Part shown: positions 26,601 through 34,712 of the stretch, piece after piece | How positions within the stretch are numbered: position 1 is the stretch's first letter | Layout: each line of letters opens with the position of its first letter | Assembly: GCA_958435545.1 (NCBI GenBank) | Contig: CAUBGU010000001.1 | Coordinates: forward strand, 1 to 64,000 | Origin: an uncultured Collinsella sp. | GTDB lineage: Bacteria > Actinomycetota > Coriobacteriia > Coriobacteriales > Coriobacteriaceae | DNA: 64,000 nt | Reading direction: 5' to 3' | The notes under the pieces: model-generated | Told to the model about the DNA's origin: nothing | The model's database searches: none | What the model saw: the letters and a program-made list of their open reading frames with translations, nothing else | Program-made: the position numbers and the translations under genes

Positions 26601-27030
26601 GCTCGGCCGAAGCTGCAGAAGCGGCAGCGTCGCTTGTGCCACGGGCCGCATCGTAGGCGCTCTGAGCCTGCTGCTGGTTGGCAGCGGCGGCGTCGTAAGG
26701 AGCGGCGGCCGCATCCAAATCGGCCTTGGCAGCAGCGGCCTTAGCGCGAGCCGCATCGACCGCAGCCTGCAGGTTGGCGACCTTCTGCACCGCTGACACC
26801 GTGCCCGCGCCAGCGCTAGCAGCAGCCGCGCTCGTCAACGGAGACAGCACCGCAGCCGGCTTCGCAGTAGCGTCGGCACCGTTCGCACCCTGCGCCACCG
26901 CAGTCAGCGGAGACAGCAGCGACCCGCCCGTCATGGCGATCGTTGCCGCAGCAACTGTCGCCATACGCCCGGCGGCCTTCGCCTTACCCGCAGCGCCGCC
27001 ATTGATGTTCTTGTTCACGTTCTTGCTCAT
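23680..27030 (-). pseudogene. Large Ala-rich coiled-coil CAP-domain surface protein with MPATG sorting signal, split by an in-frame TAG
   Basis: A single reading frame of 1,117 codons runs from ATG 27030 (AAGGAA upstream) to TAG 23680, interrupted only by TAG at 26266-26268 (codon 255). Order: basic N terminus and signal peptide (VAAATIAMTGGSLLSPLTAVAQG), long Ala-rich heptad-like coiled coil, a CAP/SCP-like domain around codons 445-675 (VGENVAWN, FYEQHGDEIDRYVAAHGG, HYMNVIDPDYTVTGMGVC), a second coiled-coil stretch, then MPATGDVSNLL, a membrane helix and RRQLIR. The sorting signal implies cell-wall attachment by sortase. As read, only a secreted 254-residue fragment would be made from the first part. 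A Gln or Lys codon changed to TAG, a sequencing error, or readthrough are all possible. Low-complexity composition alone does not explain it, as both halves are in the same frame. Confidence 0.85.
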
Positions 27031-27149
27031 TGCCGATTCCTTCCCACGATGAGCTGATGTTTGACACATAATCGATCCAATATGCCCCGCTAAAAAGAGG
27101 TGATAACGGGGTAATTAAATCGGAGGAGTTGGAGACAAGCCCACATCCA

Positions 27150-27344
27150 TCAGCGGATGCCGAGCTCATACTCCCGCTCGCGCTCAATATCATTCAGGTA
27201 CTCATAATCTTCGGAGCTAAGCTCTAGATCATCTTGAGCGAACATGTAGTTCTCGGCCTTAGAACCAATACTGCAACCGTAGATGGTATTGAGATCGATA
27301 TGGTCGGTATTGTCGTTGTAAAGGGGGAAAATTCTGCTGGTCAT
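27150..27344 (-). CDS. Small acidic hypothetical protein (64 aa)
   Basis: Begins MTSRIFPLYNDNTDHID and ends in a charged helix (SSEDYEYLNDIEREREYELG). GAGAGG lies about 9 nt before ATG 27344. No hydrophobic segment and no known family. Base composition is lower in GC than the neighbours. It sits alone between the surface protein and the PIWI-like operon, so horizontal acquisition is possible. Confidence 0.45.
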   Translation of the reverse strand: MTSRIFPLYNDNTDHIDLNTIYGCSIGSKAENYMFAQDDLELSSEDYEYLNDIEREREYELGIR

Positions 27345-27497
27345 GCTCAAGTACCTCTCAACATAAACTGAAAACTCGTTTGCTTGGTCTCTTTTTGAGA
27401 CCCCATCTGATGTGCTATGGCTGCAGTATATGTTCTCCCCTTTTACAATGCAAGCGTAATTTCAAAAAGTTCTAGGAGCGATAATTGCGCAACACCA

Positions 27498-29393
27498 TCA
27501 CTTGTCGCCACCGCCATCCTCTACCGCGCCCTCACGCGCAGCGCACTCGTTGAGATACTTGACCGGAATCGGCCACACGGACGGAGCCTTATAGCGCGAA
27601 AGGCCTATGTTGGCCAGCTGAACCAACAACTCAGACAAATCATCGCCGTCGAGTACCTCAATCGAACGCACGTGAATCGCAGTCGCCATATCCTCCTGGG
27701 TGCCGTTGTTGACGCCCACAAAATAGCAAGTCTTGCCCGCACGCTCGAACGTTCCAATGCCGTAATAAGGCGAGTTGTAGCTCTCGAAAATCTCTTTCTT
27801 ACGCCCTGCTTTGCCTGTGAGCTGATGCTCACCCACCAGGGCCATAAAGTTATTGGAAAACGTCGTCAGTCCCGTATCCCGCACGCGCGCAAGCATAGAC
27901 TGCCCGTCCGCATGCACGTCAAAGACATAGGCGCCCTTATCGAGTTTGCCGTCCGCGGTCAGCAGATCGAGCTCCATCTCGTCCTCGGGACCATCCTCTG
28001 CCGAATGTGAGGCATAGCGCATGCCCCCATCCGCGCCAATCGCCAACGTAGCGATACGCGAATCCAGCTCAATCTTGTCCTTTGTTTTATGCGGCACATC
28101 GACCAAGCCACACACCGTCACCGACTCAATATCCAAAGCATCAAGATCAAACGCCGTCACCCGCTCGTCGACAACATCCTGCTTTACCAGCAGTTCTTTG
28201 AGCATGGCGCCCAGGATCGCCTCTTGCGCATTGCGATCCTTTTGCTTTGGCGCCACCTTAAACAGTGGCTCGCACACATCCGGTGTCACGTGCTGTTCCA
28301 CCACGCCAGCATGTAAGGCATAGCCGTCGTCCTCAGCAACCTCATTGGGCACAACGACAAGGTTCAGCGCCCGCGAATCCACGGCCCTTCCGCCATACGT
28401 TGCGCGAACGCCCCACGAGGAATCGTTAAGTCGATCGGCCAGCTGGCGCGCCACTTCGGCAAGCCCATTGCGCGCAAACGACACCACGATTCGCTGCCCC
28501 GCCATGCGCTCCGCAACCACGCGCGCGTACTCATCACCCTTGAGCACCTCGTAGAAACTCTTACGCGGGTATTCCATGAGCGTCACCCGGGCGAAGTCGC
28601 TGTAACGGCGTTCGAGAATCTGCAGCTCTCGATACAAAATGCCCTTCTTGGTATAGGCGACCTTGTCCGCCTGGGCCGAGAACGTCAGATCACGGCGCTT
28701 GGACGGCTTGTCGCCCTTGGCTCGGCGCAGGATGTACTCGTCTTTTTGTTCGTGGGCAAGCACCATCGTCGCCACGGGCGATAGCCTGTAGCCCACTTGG
28801 CTCTTAATCTTTTCGAGCTCTTTCTCGTCACCTTGTGCCCTGCCAATAAGCACACGGCGCTTGGTAAACGTCCGAATCTTAAGATCAAAGGTGCAATCCT
28901 CATCGATAACGATTTCAACCGTTTCGATCTTGGCAGGTCCCCTTCCGTCGCTTTCGACAGCATCGCGGCGGGCACCCTTGGCGCTAATGACATACAGGTG
29001 CCCGGTGTCATTGGGAACTTCGTCCTCAATCCCCTCAAACTGAGAGCAGGAGTTGAACAGCAAGCGGAGCGCAACGTAATCGTCCAACTCGTTCCAATTA
29101 GTTTTAATCGGAACTATCTGCTCCTGATAAAGCGAGGCATTAAGGTCGCCCGTCTGCACGCCCGCTTTGACCATCAGAAAGACGCGGTTGTCTGCAAGCT
29201 GCGTGAGCGCGACGACCTTGCCCGTCTGGCACACATCGGCCATAAAGTTCGCCACGGCATGCTTGCCCGCATCGCCGACGTTGCACCAAAAGACCGAGTA
29301 GCGCTCCTCGGCAGCAGCGGCATCGAGCTGCAACACGAGCTCTGATACGGCGATGTCTCCCAAACCGCACGGCTGGTTATGCTTCGATTGCAC
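27498..29393 (-). CDS. Predicted PIWI-like protein (pPIWI-RE-type, divergent)
   Basis: 631 residues, GTG start at 29393 with GGAGG upstream, overlapping the helicase stop by 17 bp. I infer a MID-PIWI relationship from the pattern in the C-terminal two thirds: an alternating stretch ALNLVVVPNEVAEDD leading to VVEQHVTPD and a helix AILGAMLKELLV, as in MID domains; then strands VTVCGLVDV and RIATLAIGADGG, and a C-terminal end SVWPIPVKYLNECA resembling the LP-(I/V)-(K/H) end of PIWI proteins. The usual DEDX catalytic residues are not obvious, as expected for the PIWI-RE group. Known PIWI-RE loci pair with a DinG-type helicase and a restriction-fold nuclease, matching the next gene. This is by-eye fold recognition, so confidence is moderate. 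Confidence 0.45.
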   Translation of the reverse strand: MQSKHNQPCGLGDIAVSELVLQLDAAAAEERYSVFWCNVGDAGKHAVANFMADVCQTGKVVALTQLADNRVFLMVKAGVQTGDLNASLYQEQIVPIKTNWNELDDYVALRLLFNSCSQFEGIEDEVPNDTGHLYVISAKGARRDAVESDGRGPAKIETVEIVIDEDCTFDLKIRTFTKRRVLIGRAQGDEKELEKIKSQVGYRLSPVATMVLAHEQKDEYILRRAKGDKPSKRRDLTFSAQADKVAYTKKGILYRELQILERRYSDFARVTLMEYPRKSFYEVLKGDEYARVVAERMAGQRIVVSFARNGLAEVARQLADRLNDSSWGVRATYGGRAVDSRALNLVVVPNEVAEDDGYALHAGVVEQHVTPDVCEPLFKVAPKQKDRNAQEAILGAMLKELLVKQDVVDERVTAFDLDALDIESVTVCGLVDVPHKTKDKIELDSRIATLAIGADGGMRYASHSAEDGPEDEMELDLLTADGKLDKGAYVFDVHADGQSMLARVRDTGLTTFSNNFMALVGEHQLTGKAGRKKEIFESYNSPYYGIGTFERAGKTCYFVGVNNGTQEDMATAIHVRSIEVLDGDDLSELLVQLANIGLSRYKAPSVWPIPVKYLNECAAREGAVEDGGGDK

Positions 29394-32300
29394 GGCCGAT
29401 CGCCTCCATCATCTCCAAATTGATTGCACCGTCGGCGGCCATATAAGGAACGGAGAACACAGTCCCCTCAGCATCGAGTGCCTTGGGCACGCACTCAAGC
29501 GCTGCCTCATCAGCCAAAACGTTGACGATTAGCAGGCGTTTCGCCCCAACCTTTTGAGCCTTCGCCCTAAAGCGCTCGGCATCCGACGCCTCGCGACCGT
29601 CGCGAACATAAGCGATATAGGCACCGATGCGATAGTGCTTAAAATCGATCCATACCCCGGTCGTGTTGCCAGCAGCATCGAGCACCTCAAAGTCGCCACC
29701 TGTCTCGGCGTGTGCCGCATCGCCACGCGTAAGCGAATAGCGGCCGTCGTAATATGCCTCAAAGATTGCCCTTCCGGCAGATTCTCCCAGCTCACCCAGG
29801 TAGACCGCCTGGAACATATAGGGCGTCATGTGCGCCGTCGCCGCCGGCTGCAGCGTTGTGGGCACCCCGTCGCTCGACCAACGCTCACGCACTTCGCGAA
29901 TTGACAGCAGCTCGGGTACGCGCGCCGCCGCCTGGCTCACCTGGCGAACCGTCGCGCCCTTTAAGCCCTCCTTGCAGTGGCAACGATCCTCCAGACGAGC
30001 AGCAATCTGCTCGACGGGCTCACCATCGTAGCTAGGGAATTCAAAGTGCGGCACCTTGCATGCCCCGCCTTCTGCATAGGCATAGCCATTTGCAGCATGC
30101 GACATGCGCAGCGCGGTACTCCGGCGCTCTGGGTATTGCGCGAGATCTTCCCACGGCAGGCAAAAATGATGCAGGTAAAAGTCGCGCTCGCCATCAAAAG
30201 CAGTGAGATCTTCGTCCCCGGCGTTTAGCGAGGTAACTTTCCACGCCAGCTTTTCGTGCTTTTGCTTGGCAAGGTTGTTCCTAAAGGCGGCAAGGTTCTG
30301 CTGCTTAACGGCAGCGTGTTCCTTGTTGTCCGTCATATGGTTGTTGGCAGCGGCGCAGGCACCAACCACCTGCTCAAGCTCGTAGCCCATCGGCAAATCA
30401 TGCAAGAACGAAAAGTTGCAATCGTTCGCAATCTCGCGGTCGAGCAGCACCTGCACGCAAGGCATCTTTACACTCGTGCGCATCAGGCGACCCACAGCCT
30501 GTGCCACAATGCGAGCGCCTTCGACCTGATAAGAGAGGGTGTCGCGCACCGGCAGGCTCTTATTAACGCCAGATAGAAGCATCCGTACGTTCCGGCGCTT
30601 TTGAGTAAACGGAACCTCGCCGCGCGCTACCAGTTCCTCCTGCTCCACCACGCCAAGTAGCGCCTGCTGGACAAACTTATTTGAGTTGATCTCCACTCCC
30701 CAGGTCAAACGACTTGTGGGCGACTCGATATATAAGAAATCAAGATCCATCTTGGGGCGACGGTCGGCATTTTCAAAGCCGCAATCGACCTGATGAACCA
30801 TGTCGCACAGATTCTCCGGCACCTTGTATTTGAGATTCTTGGAAAAGCCACCGGCCGAAAGATTGATAAACATCAGGGTCGGCTGGCCCAGCTCGAGACG
30901 TTTTTGAGCGCCACGCCAACCTGCATCCCATTCCGCAGCGTTAAAGCACGGCACCATGTCCTTGGCGGCCTCAAGCGATTTCTCGTACGACATCTCGGGG
31001 CACTTGATGTTTCTAATCACCAGCTCCGCGACAATCTCGCGCGCAAGATCCAGCGCCAGACTATTGAATTCGCCATGGTTTCCCATGTGGCGCGTGGTAA
31101 AAACGGCTCCCGCCCGTTGCTCGTTACGCGCCACACCACGGGCCCAAGTACTCACGGCAACAAGCGTCTTGCTCAGGCGCTTCAGCTCAAACTCGATGCT
31201 CTTGGCGTCGCTCACGCCCACCCTGTCAGCAATCTTTAAGCGCAAGCGCACCGCAAGTCCCTCACTCACGCCAATCCCGTCAAAGAACCGCATCGCGCGC
31301 TCGTACACCTCGTCGGGCGACACAATGATGCCGCCAAAGGCGCCGCCTGCCAGCGCGACCATGCCGGCAATTTCCTTGGACTCATCCACCCAGGCAATAT
31401 CGACGTCGTACTCCTTCGCAGCCTGTTTGTTAAACAGCTTAGTCTGTCGCACGATTTCCTGGTTGAGCTCGCCAATCCAAGCGTCCTTGCGAACCACGCC
31501 ATGAACCTCGTCAAGGTAATCGAGGTTGAAGTTTTTGACGGTCGGCGCACTCCATGTTGCGCTCATGCACACGCAAGGCGCTTTGGCGGCAATGGAGGCA
31601 AGGTAGGCCTCGGGCATGCGCTCAATGCCGTGGCTGGTTAGGTACGTGGTAAACATGTGCTCGATGGTGGTTTCCATCACTAGATAATCGACACCACGCG
31701 CATACATCGAGTCGTCGGCGGCATCGATCTCGTCATTCTTGCGATCTTTAAAGAACAGCGCCAGCATCAACGAATCCCAAAAATACTTCTCGCTGGTCTG
31801 GTTGTTCCTAATGCCCAGGGCATCGATGATGTTCTTGCGCGAAAGGTCGTCCTTGTACGAAATGCTGCCGTAGTACAGCTTGTCCATAAGCGTGGCGCAA
31901 CGGGCGAGATGACCCACCACCATCCTGACCAGACCGCGTGCACGACGCACCGCCTTGCTGACGGTTTGCTGCCCACTCCCTCCGCGAGTGATAATCATAT
32001 TGCGAGTACCGCCCTCATTGAGTTTGAAGCGCAACGGATTCGCCGAGTTGTCGCCCACCGAAATATCGTCGCTGCCAAACAGATGTCGACCGGAGAGCTG
32101 CTCTTCTTTCGCCTCGTCAGACAGCGCAAAAGGCGGACGCAGTTTCATGTCCTTAATACAAGAGGCGAGTGCCTTTTGAATTTTCTTGGCATCCTTGGCG
32201 ATTTCTTCGGCATCTTCCTCTACGCTCGCCCGCGAAACCCTGTTCCTCTCGGCGTTTGACCCTTTGTGATCGCCCGACGTGGAAGCGTGCGTATAGACCG

Positions 32301-33309
32301 CCATCCATTGATCTCGATTCCCCAGTAGCAAGGGGTCCACCACACCGCCGTTAAAATGACGATCGAGGATACGCAATACTTCGTCCGGTTGAAACGTCAC
32401 GGGATCGTCTGTCAGCGTCGACAGTATGTCGGCCTTCATGTGGTCGATTTCATCAAAGATAAACAGGCCCTTCTCGGCAGCCATTGCGTTAAAGAGCACA
32501 ACGCCTGCACCGGTCACTGTATCGATCCTATTGATGAGCTTTTGCGGTGTCAGGGCAATCACATGCGGTATGCTCTCGTCATTGAGCAGGGCAGACGGCC
32601 AAATCTGGGGGATCACCTCCATGCCGCGCGTGATGTTTTTGAGCTCGTGGCTCACAGCCCAACGCAAGCTCGCATCCGCCGACGATAGCTTGTCGCGAAG
32701 GGCGGGGGTCAAACGGTCTGCAACACCTCCCAGACGATTTCGAGTGTCAAGGATGCCCAAAAGGTCATCGGCGATCTCCATCGCGTTGCCCCACGCTCGC
32801 TTAATGATGCGATGAGAGCTCTCGTCGTCCGCCTCGATGGGACACGGAATGTCGCGCACGCCCACGGCGCCCTTACCGCGCGTAGTCTCAATCCAATGCA
32901 GGATGTTATCGCCCGCACGCGGAAGATCGAACACCATGCGCTGCGCGGCATCGCCATCCATGCCCTGTTCAACCAGCAATTTGCGCACGCTCGCAACGTA
33001 GTTGTCGCGGTTGTCCTTACCCGGCACCACAAACACCAGGTAACGACGGCCCGGGCACTTGTTAAAACAGCCCGAATCGTCCCAGTCACCGGCGATGAGG
33101 TCGGCTGTGACCTGCTCGGCCGTATAGTTTTTACCCGAGCCCGTCGTGGCGCCCAAAAAGTACAGGCCATTGTTGCCCTGATCCTTGGGGGCAAACAGCG
33201 CACGCTCAAAAAACTCGCGCATCGCCTTTTGACGTGCAAGATAGGGAGCGAGCTCCTTGTCGTCCGCAGACGACGGATTCGATTGGCAGTTGAGATCCCA
33301 CATAGCCAT
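29377..33309 (-). CDS. Large SF2 helicase with C-terminal PD-(D/E)XK-like nuclease region
   Basis: 1,310 residues, ATG 33309 with GGAGG 7 nt upstream (an in-frame TTG at 33315 is less likely). Walker A: YFLGATTGSGKNYTAEQ near residue 55. Walker B: GLFIFDEIDHMKADIL near 290. Motif III: CVCMSATWSAPT near 590. Motif VI: IVAQAVGRLMRTSVKM near 960, similar to the Q-x-x-GR-x-x-R of DinG/XPD helicases. The last 160 residues hold LGELGESAGRAIFEAYY, GGDFEVLDAAG and GVWIDFKHYR, a plausible E...D...D-x-K nuclease core. It is the likely effector of the downstream PIWI-like protein, with which it is translationally coupled. Confidence 0.7.
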   Translation of the reverse strand: MAMWDLNCQSNPSSADDKELAPYLARQKAMREFFERALFAPKDQGNNGLYFLGATTGSGKNYTAEQVTADLIAGDWDDSGCFNKCPGRRYLVFVVPGKDNRDNYVASVRKLLVEQGMDGDAAQRMVFDLPRAGDNILHWIETTRGKGAVGVRDIPCPIEADDESSHRIIKRAWGNAMEIADDLLGILDTRNRLGGVADRLTPALRDKLSSADASLRWAVSHELKNITRGMEVIPQIWPSALLNDESIPHVIALTPQKLINRIDTVTGAGVVLFNAMAAEKGLFIFDEIDHMKADILSTLTDDPVTFQPDEVLRILDRHFNGGVVDPLLLGNRDQWMAVYTHASTSGDHKGSNAERNRVSRASVEEDAEEIAKDAKKIQKALASCIKDMKLRPPFALSDEAKEEQLSGRHLFGSDDISVGDNSANPLRFKLNEGGTRNMIITRGGSGQQTVSKAVRRARGLVRMVVGHLARCATLMDKLYYGSISYKDDLSRKNIIDALGIRNNQTSEKYFWDSLMLALFFKDRKNDEIDAADDSMYARGVDYLVMETTIEHMFTTYLTSHGIERMPEAYLASIAAKAPCVCMSATWSAPTVKNFNLDYLDEVHGVVRKDAWIGELNQEIVRQTKLFNKQAAKEYDVDIAWVDESKEIAGMVALAGGAFGGIIVSPDEVYERAMRFFDGIGVSEGLAVRLRLKIADRVGVSDAKSIEFELKRLSKTLVAVSTWARGVARNEQRAGAVFTTRHMGNHGEFNSLALDLAREIVAELVIRNIKCPEMSYEKSLEAAKDMVPCFNAAEWDAGWRGAQKRLELGQPTLMFINLSAGGFSKNLKYKVPENLCDMVHQVDCGFENADRRPKMDLDFLYIESPTSRLTWGVEINSNKFVQQALLGVVEQEELVARGEVPFTQKRRNVRMLLSGVNKSLPVRDTLSYQVEGARIVAQAVGRLMRTSVKMPCVQVLLDREIANDCNFSFLHDLPMGYELEQVVGACAAANNHMTDNKEHAAVKQQNLAAFRNNLAKQKHEKLAWKVTSLNAGDEDLTAFDGERDFYLHHFCLPWEDLAQYPERRSTALRMSHAANGYAYAEGGACKVPHFEFPSYDGEPVEQIAARLEDRCHCKEGLKGATVRQVSQAAARVPELLSIREVRERWSSDGVPTTLQPAATAHMTPYMFQAVYLGELGESAGRAIFEAYYDGRYSLTRGDAAHAETGGDFEVLDAAGNTTGVWIDFKHYRIGAYIAYVRDGREASDAERFRAKAQKVGAKRLLIVNVLADEAALECVPKALDAEGTVFSVPYMAADGAINLEMMEAIGRAIEA

Positions 33310-33627
33310 GGTCAAACCTCCGATTTAGTTGTTACACGTGTTTGATACCATCCCGTGCGGACAAAACTCGCGCTGGGCGGTCAAGGCGGCGGCGTCCATG
33401 CCGCTTGAGAGAAGAAAGAAAGGAAAGAGGAGCAGTCAGCGACTACTCGCACGAAGCGAGCAGTTTCTTAAGATCGCACTCCAACGCCTCGCGCTCTTTG
33501 GCATCGATCACTGCAAGGGCGACACGCATCAGGGATGCATCGGCGGCAGACTCCTGAACCTGGTCGGGGCGCTTGCTAAAGCTTTTCCCGGCAGCCTTCC
33601 GATCGGTCGCGCCGTTCAGTGCGGTGG
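33310..33627. other. Leader region of the helicase gene with a possible 58-codon reading frame
   Basis: Between the helicase and the acidic 206-aa gene a minus-strand frame is open from 33640 to a TAG at 33443. It contains a protein-like helical stretch (RVALAVIDAKEREALECDLK), but its only starts are CTG 33619 or a late ATG, without a ribosome site. It could be a small co-transcribed gene with an unusual start or the relic of a longer one. The remaining 130 bp before the helicase probably carry a promoter or leader, but no clear motif stands out. Confidence 0.4.
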
Positions 33628-34248
33628 CTAAAGATTGTCATCGGACTTTGCGCTGGCTTTGGCCGCCTCTTCGCCCGCGATCAGGTCCTTAACCGTTATA
33701 TACGCACTGTACGTAGCATCCTCGATCTTTTCCAAAACATCATCAGGGTCGCAAGTGCCCCAAGTTTCTTCGAGGACTCGAGCCAATCCCCAAGCAGCGC
33801 TGAGCAGGACGTCAACGTCCTTTAGATCTAAATGATCGACCGTAAAGGGATAGTCCGCGCACTCCAGTAGATACGTGTCAACTGCGCCAATTGCCTCAGC
33901 CACGTATGGCTCAAGATCGCAATGGGGTTGGAGGGCGCACAGCGCCTTGTGCGGATCGGTCGGCTCGATCCAATACAGCGTTGTCGCATCCTCGCATTTC
34001 TCGAGCGGATAACGCTCAACCGCCTTCTCCCAACTTTCATACCAAGGATCGGCATCGCCGTCCGTCATCGACCTGCAAAGATCAATCGCCGCAGAAACAG
34101 TCGCACACGAGCATCTATAACTGGCGCCTTTCCTAAAATCATCATTGAGCTCGTCGTCGCCAGACAGCCTCGCCTCCATGATCAGAAACGGGCCGTCATC
34201 ATCTGTAATGCTCATGGGATAGTTGTCACATTCGTAGTACGGATACAT
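33628..34248 (-). CDS. Strongly acidic hypothetical protein (206 aa)
   Basis: Begins MYPYYECDNYPMSITDDDG (GGAG before ATG 34248) and is rich in Asp/Glu throughout. It has six or more Cys residues (SYRCSCATV, EKCEDATTLYW, CALQPHCDLE, LLECADYPF) and a C-terminal helical part. No family recognised. It precedes the helicase/PIWI-like pair on the same strand. Small acidic proteins beside defence effectors can be inhibitors, DNA mimics or sensors, but nothing in the sequence proves that here. Confidence 0.6.
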   Translation of the reverse strand: MYPYYECDNYPMSITDDDGPFLIMEARLSGDDELNDDFRKGASYRCSCATVSAAIDLCRSMTDGDADPWYESWEKAVERYPLEKCEDATTLYWIEPTDPHKALCALQPHCDLEPYVAEAIGAVDTYLLECADYPFTVDHLDLKDVDVLLSAAWGLARVLEETWGTCDPDDVLEKIEDATYSAYITVKDLIAGEEAAKASAKSDDNL

Positions 34249-34276
34249 TTTGTCTCCAATCAACCGTTCGGTCACA

Positions 34277-34603
34277 TTAACAAGCAATATCAAAACCGCG
34301 CTCACGCGGAGGGTTGTCGTCCTCGATCCATTCGAGCCCGTCGTTCTCATCGATTCCGGCATCGGGGACTGACGACCATCTGAACTCGAAACCAAGCTGG
34401 TCAAGCTCATCGACTCGCTCACTGATTACTCCGTACGCATCCAACGCATTCTCGAAATCCTCCGAAGACACATAGCCGCGCTCGCACTGCTTGCGCATCT
34501 GGTGCAAACGACCCATGGCGGCAGCGATGATCTCGCGAAGAACGATAACCTCGCGCTCGCATACATCGATGTTTCCTTTGTTGAGCTTGATGCAATCGGA
34601 CAT
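34277..34603 (-). CDS. Small acidic helical protein (108 aa)
   Basis: Begins MSDCIKLNKGNIDVCEREVIVLREIIAAAMGRL (first 20 residues define the start; GGGAGG lies 6 nt before ATG 34603). The middle is a long amphipathic helix pair and the tail is acidic (DENDGLEWIEDDNPP). Unknown family. It ends 28 bp before the 206-aa acidic gene and is likely the first gene of the operon that continues to the helicase and PIWI-like genes. It is divergent from the 720-aa gene across a 109-bp promoter region. Confidence 0.6.
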   Translation of the reverse strand: MSDCIKLNKGNIDVCEREVIVLREIIAAAMGRLHQMRKQCERGYVSSEDFENALDAYGVISERVDELDQLGFEFRWSSVPDAGIDENDGLEWIEDDNPPRERGFDIAC

Positions 34604-34712
34604 AACGGCCTCCCTGGTTTTAAGCCTTTTCGCTTGATTCCATTGAACAGCCGCAAACAGCCGCGTAATATGACTTTTATCGGGTTTTAAATTTTGGCTG
34701 TTTGGAGCATTA

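Noticed and set aside
24892..26796. 634-codon plus-strand frame in the surface-protein region
   Set aside because: The opposite strand encodes the coiled-coil/CAP protein. The plus frame is a by-product of repeated Ala codons.
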